Assembly: GCA_024529925.1 (NCBI GenBank)
Contig: JAFEUB010001216.1
Location: forward strand, 907,501 to 971,500
Length of the DNA stretch: 64,000 bases
Direction of reading: 5' to 3'
Origin: Ophthalmolycus amberensis
Taxonomy: Eukaryota > Chordata > Actinopteri > Perciformes > Zoarcidae
Position 1 is the stretch's first letter, and the number at the start of each line of letters is the position of its first letter. Below, in pieces: positions 48,401 to 58,300 of this stretch. The notes under the pieces are model-generated. The model searched no databases. It saw nothing but the letters and a program-made list of their open reading frames with translations, and had not been told where the DNA came from. Position numbers and translations under genes: made by a program.

Positions 48401-51400
48401 GAATGGATTATAAGGCATTTATAGTGGGTTAGAATGGATGATAAGGCATTTATATTGGGTTAGCATGGGTTATAAGGAATTTATATTGGGTTAGCATGGG
48501 TTATAAGGCATTTACAGTAAGTTAAAATGGGTAAGAGTTAATTTAGCATGGGTTCAAATGTGTCACAATACAGTTACAGTGGTGTATGGGTTGTAAGGCA
48601 TTTTGATTGGGTTAGCATGTGCTATAAGTAATTTTCAGTGGGTACAGTTCATTTAGCATGGGTGAAAATGGGCCACAGTACATTCAGAGTGGGTCATGTA
48701 ACAAACCGTCTCAGCAATCGTGGGATTTTTTCTCTCCCTTTAAAAGTGTCCTCCAGTGTCTGTTGCTACATTGCAGCCTCTGCCAGAGTTACTTGAATGA
48801 ACTGTATTTTATTGAGTGTTTATTGTTGTCGTCAGCACATCCTTTGGGCGGATTACATTCAGAAGTTACGCTTATTGGCTTTTTGCTCGTGGTGCTGTTG
48901 TTGCACTCGCAGTGTCGTGGTGAGTGTGTTTATCTTTGGTCCACTCTCCACCGCTGTCTGTGAAAGAGCTCACAGCGGAGAGATGGAGAGTTGACACCTG
49001 TGTGAAAGCTGATGTAAAATGCATTGGATCGGGCTCATAGCCGATACCAATCAATTGAAAAATGCTTTGATCAAAAAATAATTGGTTTGATAGGTTTATA
49101 AGTGTATTTAAAATGGGACAGAATGGGTTTACCTAACTAAACTTGGACAGATGGACAAAACCAGTAACTTCTCCTCCTCCTCTTCCTCCTCCTCTTCCTC
49201 CTCCTCCTCCTCCTCCTCTCCTCCTCCTCCTCCTCTTCCTCCTCCTCCTCCTCTTCTTCCTCCTACTCCTACTCTGTCAGGGCTGATTCAGTTGCTCTCA
49301 GTGTTTCCTCCCACACTATGTTGTTATCAAAGAATTCACTGCAGGGCTTCTTTAAACTGTGACCATAAACAGATAGAAGAAATAAACTTTTGCTTCATCC
49401 GATCTACTTTTTGTATTTGTGTATGTATACAGTGTATGTAACACCTCCTCATATTACATTTGGATTCACACCGTCAGATGCAGCACTACTTTTCCTCAAA
49501 CGGCCCACCGCACACATGAATGTTACAAAAATGATGTGCACGACTCTTGGTTTTAAATGTGTATTGTAATGTTCTTAGCTACCCTCTGCGTCTTTAAATG
49601 GAGATGAACTCTTTCTGGCCCTGTGGCAACAAAGCACATGGACTCATTATGTGAGCCACACATTCACCTTCTTGCTCTTTTTTTGTATTAACTCTGTCTA
49701 CCCCCAGCAGCTGCAGCTCCATATGTTCTTCATGCTTGTTACTGTAGAGCAAATCAGCTGCTCAGATCTCCAAGTTGAAATTACATAAATGTCAGTGGGA
49801 GTTGGATTTCTGTTGTGCTTCTTTGCCAAGAAGGGTAGATTTACTGACTTGCTTACGTTAACACGAATGGTTACTGGTCCAACGGTTTGTTAACATATTA
49901 CTAGACCGACTGGAACACTGGGCTACTTTGTGTCTAGACATGATCATATATCTGAGTGGGCAAATATGACATGCAGAGTTCCCCAAGGCTCCACTCTGGG
50001 GCCTCCTCTGTTTAACATCTTCATGTTTCCACTGATTATGGAAAACAACAAAGTAAGTTGGTGCATTGAACATAACTCTGTTATGTTGTTCATTCTGTAC
50101 ACATGACATCTAGTGCACTTCTGCCCATCTTAAGAGAGGGATCCCTCCTCTGTTGCTCTCCCTGTAGTTTCTTAAGGTTTTTTTGGGGGGAGTTTTTCCC
50201 CAGGGTCCTGGGACAGAGGATGGCGTATGTGTGCAGATTGTAAAGCCCTCTGAGGTAAATTTGTGATTTGGGGCTATACAAAATTAATTGAAGTTACCAT
50301 AAATTTGCAGATGACACACATTTGTCTATCACCAGGGGACTATGGTCATTGGACAAAGCACTGAGTAAGTCCATTGAACAAATCAACTGGATGTGTCAGA
50401 TGTTTTTTTCAGTTGAACAAAGACGAGACTGAGGTAGATGAACCCAGAACACGCTTGAGGGATTATATCTCCCAGCTGGCCTGGGAACACCTCGGGATCC
50501 CCCAGTATGAGCTGGAAAATGTTGCGGGGGAGAGGGAAATCTGGCTCAGCCTGCTTGGCCTGCTGCCACCGCGACCCGACCCCGGATAAGCGGAGGAAAA
50601 TGGATGGATGGATGGATGGATGGAGACTGAGGTAGTATTTTTGGAGCCAAGGAGCAATGATTAACAGTCAGTGCTCAACTTCAACGGTAATGTAATAAAC
50701 CACAGACCGAGCCAGAAATCTATGTAGTTATGGACTCAGACTTGAGTCTCAGCAGCCACATTGAGACATTCACTCAATCCTATCACTTTAAGAATAATAT
50801 TTCAAGGATTAAGGGATTTATGTCTCATCAGGTTTTGGAAAAACCATGCATTTATCTTCTGTACTCTGTTCTCTACTGTAACAGTGTCCATACAGGTCTC
50901 CCTAAAAATAGGGTTAGACTGGGGCTGATTCAGCCCGCTGCTGCTTGAGTCCTCAAGACCAAGACAATGGATCACATCAGTCCACTTATAAGGTCTTTTG
51001 ACTGTCTACTGTTGGTGTATAAAGCACTGAATAGTTTAGGGCCAAATTACTTTTCTGATTATCTGCTACATTATGAACCATCCAGGCCTCTCAGTTTGTC
51101 TGGAACAGGTCCGCTTTCTGTCCCCAGAGCCAAAACCAAACAAGAAGAAGCAGTTCAGTTTTTATGTACCATATATCTGGAACAATATCCCAGAAAGCTG
51201 CAGGTCAGCTGCAACCCTCAATTCTTTTTAATCAAGGCTGAAGTCTTTTGTGTTTGCCTTGGCTCTTTATTAAGTAATTTCTTGTAGTGCACTGAAACTT
51301 TTATTCTTGCATTACACCTGCCTTATTACATTTTTGCTTTGGACTTATTATGACTGTTCTTAATTGTATCGAAATGTCCTTTTATAATGTGTTTCTTTTG

Positions 51401-52335
51401 CACTTTTTCTTTTGATGTTTTACGCAAAGCACTTTGAATTGCCTTGTCTTGCATTGAAAAGGGAATCATTACTGTTATTTTTTTCTCAAATCAAAGCCTG
51501 TATTTGGTCTTGTTTGTGACTTCCTACTCAAACCTTAGAGAAAAAGTAACATCGGAATGTTTTATTTGTCATCCAGAATGGGTTGTGTCTTCAAAGGTAT
51601 TTTCATAATTTTACAGGTGTCTCCAGCTTGCCTGGAATGATGAAATGTTTTCTTCAAGCGAAACCCACATTGAAATGCAATATGTACGTTCCATTAAAGA
51701 AGAAGGCGAGAGCGGAGTGGTGTAGTTTGTAGAAATGTTATATTCAAATATTAGTTTCACCCTGGGCAAAAATGTTATTATTTACACAAGAGAGTACACA
51801 TCTGTAAGATCACAAAGTGTTGTTTAATATTCTCTCTGTAAGAACATCCAAAGTATTAAAGATGTCTTGTCTAGTTCTATGTGTGGAGCCATTTTGAAAT
51901 GACATCCCCTTTTTTGTTTGAGGTTAAATGGACCGCCAATCACCTCCAGTGATGTGCCAAAAACGAAAGAATACCCTAATCAATAACGGTGTCATCAGAT
52001 ATTGTAAATCCATTATTCAGACTCTCTCTGTTTGTTTCCAGGAAGTGGGTGTGGTGCAGTGGGCGGAGCTGTGCCAGGGCTAATTGGCGCCACTGGTCCC
52101 TCGGTGATGATGAAACCATTCCTGACGTTTCCTGTCGAGACAACGCCGCCAGTCGGTCTTTTTCCGAACTTCAACACGGTATGACTTTGTGTGTGTGTTC
52201 CTGTACATATGACTTTATGAGGACCAATTTTAGTTTTTGGAAAGAGAGGACATTTTGGCAAAGGCCTGTTTCATGGTTCAGACTTGGATGGTCCTCACTA
52301 AGATAGAAGATAGAAGACAGAGATAGAAGTACAGG

Positions 52336-52382
<47 letters not shown>

Positions 52383-55300
52383 AGGGACAGTAACAGTGAC
52401 AGGGTGCTGTAGCTGAAGGCGGTACAGACTGATTGTGATAAAGAGACCTGTCACTCTGTCAACATCACTCTGTCATCACTGTTCTGCCAAGCAGGCTGCT
52501 GACCTCTGACCTCTGTGTGTAACCCCGCAGATGGACCCGGTACAGAAGGCCGTCATCAACCACACCTTTGGTGTTAGTTTGGTGCCCAAGAGGAAACAGG
52601 TCATCTCATGCAACGTCTGCCAGCTAAGGTTTAACTCTGATGTAAGTGTCAATGTTTGTTTTTCTATGTGTGTTTAACCTGTTTACTAAATCTGATTCTT
52701 CACACCCTTCCAGTCATTTTGATTACTGTATGCTTCTATGATCATCTCCCTGTCATGTCTGCATCTGCACATCTGCATTTTGGTCATGCTGCGATCTAAA
52801 TGTCTGAAGTACATTTAAAAGACTAGTCTGACATTTCTAGAAAATCCTCTTATTTTCTGTCTTCCCCAGAGTCAGATGAGAACATCGGGTGTTTCATCCC
52901 GGACCTGTTTAGCCTTTCTTAGCACAAAGATTGGAAGGGAGAGAAGCAAAAAATATACACCCTCCAACGAGTAATTGAAAGCTATCTGATTTACATACTG
53001 TTGTCCTGCCTACTCCAAACAATGGACAGAAGTTTTGAGATGCAGTCACTGCGCCCAGTGGTTGTTGGTCAACAATTTCACATTTTTATTTCTAAACCTG
53101 CTGATGAAACAACATACTACATGTAAATCAGACATATTTGAAGTTAGGGTTAGCAGTTTTCCCCTCTGCTTCTAGTTGTGCTAAGCTAGGCTAAATATCC
53201 TGGATCTCGCACTGGATGCTTTGAGATGAAAATATCAATCATCTCATCTAAATTTGCAGAAGACATACAGAAAGGTGATTGCTAAAATGTCAAGCTGATA
53301 ACCTTAGCTCTCATTAGCAGCCAAACTCAGTACAGGATTGAAAAAAATGAAAACAGTGTTGAACATAAAGTGTGCTCCAAAATTAGCTTGCTAGCTTATG
53401 TTATGTTTCCCTCATTTTTTTATTTCATTATTGTGAAAATAGCAAGAGATCATGTGTGATAGTCCCACCAGGACCTCACAGAGTGTTATGATGTTGAAAA
53501 TTACCTAATTCACAGTTTATTTTCTCTTTTTTTTCTATTTTTGAAAGAAGAAGAGACAAGCAATTCTCCCCAGCTTCTAGTCTTTTTGCTTAGCTTTAAA
53601 TACAACCTGGACACTAGGGTTTAAACGGGAGTCCCGGCAATACATGTCCATCCCGACAAATATGATATCATGAAAACAGGAAAAACTAGTTACATTCTCG
53701 GCAAAAACCAATTAGTACTGCATAAAATCTATATATGTTTTGACTGAAGCTGAAGTTATACGTTAATCAAATTCCTGGGATTCCCGGTTCCTGGTGCTTC
53801 TCTATATTCCTTGGTTGCTTGTTTGCTTTAGTTCACATGTTTGCTAAAAGATAAAGTTATCACTTGCTTATAAATGTTATATCATTAGCAACTTAAATCT
53901 GTGGTTTTTGGGGAAAAAATTAAAATGGTATTGAAGAGAAGAATATAATAAAACAAATAGTAGGCTCTAAAATTATTATTTACCTTTTAGCTAATATTAG
54001 CATAGCTAGCTGTAAATCCTTGCTAAATGACCAACATTTGTTGTATATTTTCTCACAACAGTTTCCTCCTGCAACCAGTTTCTGATAAGATAGGCTAATG
54101 ACCCTCCTTGTCTAAATGCACAGATTAACTGTCAGAAGTGGATCATCCTGTCAGGCATTCCTGCAAAACAGCAGGTCAGTATAATCAGGTGTAACCCCTG
54201 CCATCTATTATTACAGTGCAGTTCAAATGACACTCAGCTCATTCACACAGTGACTGCTAAGAGGTGCAAGTTGCATCGTTGGTGACACGCCAGTCAAACG
54301 TGACTAATTTATGAGCTGTTAAAATTAGCATGAGTGAACATGAAAACAGGAATCACTATTGAGGAGAGGAGACAAGGAGAGGAGTAAAAGGGCAGCATTA
54401 ACTCAGTCTAATAAACTGAATAAAAAGCTGAATCATAGAGCTTCCAGACAGTCACATGAGGACACTGTTAACCTGGAGGTTTATTTCAGTGTACTGACTC
54501 TGTCACTCTGGGATTGTTACAATGCGTGGTGACATGACTGATGATGTTTTAACAGTGTAGAGTTATTCTGTTTATCTGAACTGCTCACGCGAACACAATT
54601 CAGGGTTCATATTTCAAGTCCATATACAACACAGTGGCTCGCAGACAGATGAAAGACTCCATCTCCACCTGGTATTAGCAGGCTATCTGTATTTGGATAT
54701 CTTATCTGGATAATGACAAAAACAGGCAGCAACCTCTAGTGTCTGAAAAGTAAAGTCAATGTGAAAGTGGCTTGAAGTTGCATTCTTTCTAATGGCCATC
54801 AGGGGGTGACTCCACTGGTTGCAAGAATAAGCCTGATTGTATAGAAGTCTATAAGAAAATGACCCTACTTTTCTATCACTCGATTTAAGTCTTCTTTAAT
54901 ACAGCATGATGTTAATTTAGTAGATAATGGTCCATTTAGAGTCAAATAGACCATACAGCAGGGTATGATTTAGGGCAGGGCTACCTTGTGATTGACAGGT
55001 CGCGACAACACCGTTGTCCGGTCTGGGAGTTGCTTGTGTTTTCATCTTAGAACTTTAACCCTTACAACAAGTGTTTTCACTTAATGAAAGTTAATTGTAA
55101 CATTTTGGGTGACATTTTGGGTGACTACGTCCACTTCAATAATAGTCTATGTGAAAATCTCATGTTAATGCACACAGATTATTGCAACCAGGTATTTTTT
55201 ATTATTATTTGTGATTTAATACTTTCAGAACTACTAACATTCTTATCAGCAACTGCACTTTGTGTTAAGTGTTAATTAGCAAATGCTAAGATGCTATCTA

Positions 55301-58300
55301 AATTAAGATGGTAAACCTGGTAAATTACTCGCTTAACATTTGTATGTCAGCACTGTGAGCATGTTAGCATGCGGACATTAGCATTTAGTTTAAAGCACCA
55401 TTGCACAGCTCACAGAGCTGATAGCTCTTACTCTTGTTTAGACAGCAGACATGAAATGTCCAATTAGGGAGGTGTGGAGTTAGAAAGAAGTGAGGTTACC
55501 AGGCCTCTCCTCATCTCTGCTTGAGGCTATACATTAGCAGCTGCTAGCATAATGCACTGTGATGGTTGAGTTGCATTGTGAGTAATATAGGAGCCAGGAT
55601 AAAAAAGATGATCTGGTTCTGCTGCATCAATTTTGATACTTAAAAAAAATAACTTTCCTTCATGAGTCCAACAAAGTTATAGGTGTGCAATGCTACATTT
55701 ATGGAATACTCTTTTGGAAATAAATGGGTTTTATTTCACCAGTCTTTCTAAAAACTGAAATATGACTCATGGGTCATATTGCAGTTTTCAGAAAGACTGG
55801 TGAAATAAAACCCTCAAGATTGTACAGAGTTTCTAAAGCTAGAGGAAGGATGGGTATACAAGAAGTGACATCAGGACTTCTGTATGGCAGAAACAAACAG
55901 AAATATAAAACATTTCTGTCTCTTGCTTCAGTCTCAGGCAGAAGCTCATTACAGAGGCAGTCGTCACGCCAACAAAATCAAGTCTCATGAGAACAAGACC
56001 AAGGCCAAGCAGATGATCACTGGAGAGACCAATGGGAGCATCCCAAGTCCTGTTTGCCCCGCCCCTCCTGTCTCAGCTAACTGCAGCACCAATCAGCACA
56101 CAGGTTGATTTTAATAACACAGATGTAAACACTGTTAATGTTGAGTACGGTTTGTATATCGAAAGGTGTTTTCATTTCTTTCCCCTCTCTTTCCTCCCTC
56201 CAGATCTCTTATTCAGCCTGGCCGACTCCTTTCCTCTCAAACCATTCCGCCTCCCCTGCTCCTCCTCCCCTTCTTCCTCCGCCTCCCCCTCCTCTCGCAG
56301 ACCAGGGAGCGAGCCTCCTCCCCCTAGTCCCCCCACCGCTCTCCCTGCCCCGGGCCTCTTCTCCACTTCTTCCTCCTCTCCCCCGTCTTCCAAAGCCTCT
56401 CAGCTTCCCACTCCTCCAGCTCCTGTCACCTCCTCTTCATCAGCTCCTCCTTCCCAGGCCTCCTCCCAGGACGCTCCTCTCTCAGTGGAGTCCGAGGAGG
56501 AGAAGGCAAAGAAGCTGCTGTACTGCTCTCTGTGCAAAGTTGCTGTCAACTCTCTGTCTCAGCTGGAGGCTCATAATGCAGGTGAGGAGGAGCGAGAAGA
56601 TATCTGATCTGACACCATTTATTATTTCTTCAGTAGGAGCTTGAGTGATGTTTAAATCCCATGCTTCATATACGTCATGAGAGCTTTCAACACTTGTGTT
56701 ACCACGTGATAATGATTATTACAGCAAATTTCAATTCTCTGCAGCGTAGTGGGCTGGAAGGAAGAAAATCTATCTTAAAACTGATGGATGATTTGAAAAA
56801 GGAGCAGCAAAAATTTAAAGTACACAGGGTTTGTGATTGTCATCACGTTTCCTGTTTATTAGAACTTTGGTTTCCGTGTGTCCTGTTTGCAGGTTCAAAG
56901 CACAAGACGATGCTGGAGGCTCGGAGCGGTGCCGGGCCAATCAAGGCCTACCCTCGAACCGGAGCCAAGCTGAAGAACGTCAGCGGCTCTGTGCTGAAGG
57001 GCTCCGGCCTGCAGAACAAAACCTTCCATTGCCAGATCTGTGACGTCCATGTCAACTCCGAGATCCAACTCAAACAGGTAGAAACATCATTCTTACTTTC
57101 AACGTTACTTTATACGGATGGAAATCTTTCACTGTTCCTCTCCAGATCTACAAACAATCTCCTCCTGATCAGACTCATGGTAAAGCAGCTTAAAACATTG
57201 AAACTTTAACTTAATATTCAACTAGTTAATGGCTTTATTTCGTGTGTGCTGTGGAGCTAAGGGGACTGATTGTTCCACTGCATTAGACAGCAAACAAGTG
57301 AAACAACTTGAAAATGAAGCAGCAGTGTAGTTTGCCGGATATGCAGCATAGCCTTTACTCTATAAGCTGACGTTTCAGCAACGTGTTATCTTTCTGTATT
57401 TGACTTGATGAATTCTTTACGGGATTTTAAATGATTATTGATTTCTGCTTGTTCTCTAAATGTTTAATTTTTTTTGGAAAACTGTCTTAAAGTCTTCTCT
57501 CATCATTCTCTTTCACAAATTTGCTTTATTAACATAAAACCTAAATAAGTTGAGTATTGCCAAAATAAATTGTACGAGTAGTAGTTTAGTTAGAATACGT
57601 CATGGAGGAAAAATGGTTTGGACATTACTACATTGAATACAGTGATTTATGAAAAAACAAAATCATTAATTGATAAAATGATTTAGGCCTTTTTCACAGA
57701 AGAACCATTTTTGACATGTCACAGTAGGAAAAGCACACGTGTAAATAATCAAATGAATCGTGGCTGAATTCCATTTAGCTGCTCAGTTTCAGGGTCCCGG
57801 TATTGTACTTATCTTCGGGCACTTATAAATCATTTTGCATTGTCGACTGTTGTTTTTGCATCTATAAAATGCATTGTGGGATTAGCGTAAACTAGGCTAC
57901 ATGTTACTTCATGGACACTACTCTTTATTGTTCCGTTCGTATAAGAACACTTATACTGCGGACACATTTACACACTCAGAATTCGGACATTAAAATAAAA
58001 GGTCGTAGTAAATATGGTGCGCTACCGTAAAGAGGAAGTGATTTTTGGACACAGCCATAGTTTACCAATGTGATATATTAGTAGAATATCAATGTTTGTT
58101 GTTGGTGCAGCACATCTCCAGCAGGAGGCACAAGGACAGAGTGGCAGGAAAACCCAGCAAACCCAAATACAGTCCTTATAACAAACAGCAGCACAGCTCG
58201 CTCACAGTAAGTGTCTCTCTACCACACACTCCACACTCTCTCTCTCATTCAAATTCACATATGCTTTATTGGTATGAACCAGAATTAAGTAGAGTATAGT

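Larger units (their letters stand above)
49895..51470 (+). mobile_element. Third L2-like LINE copy, twice interrupted
   Basis: The RVPQGSTLGPPLF block (about 49975) and a FADDTHLS active-site variant (about 50306) show the RT. DHISPLIRSFDC and LGPNYFSDYLLHYEPSRPLS (50967-51287) show the C-terminal domain. The 3' end has CAAAGCACTTTGAATTGCCTTG near 51426. Two later insertions split it: a short SINE-like repeat at 50060-50290 and a Rex3 tail at 50438-50622. Several frameshifts; inactive. Confidence 0.85.
25588..52041 (+). other. znf385 intron 3 (26 kb)
   Basis: Large intron holding most of the mobile elements of the right half of the window, each listed separately. Stretches without a listed element (for example 25588-26384, 26926-28370, 29057-29930, 36380-38060, 43025-45400) show no recognised gene. 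Confidence 0.7.

Noticed and set aside
52531..52533. ATG of MDPVQK as the protein start
   Set aside because: Exon 4 joins in frame and carries the conserved family motif KPFLTFP..LFPNFNT directly before it.
56138..56644. 168-codon frame overlapping exon 7
   Set aside because: It is the out-of-frame reading of the low-complexity linker; the adjacent frame has the fingers and matching splice phases.
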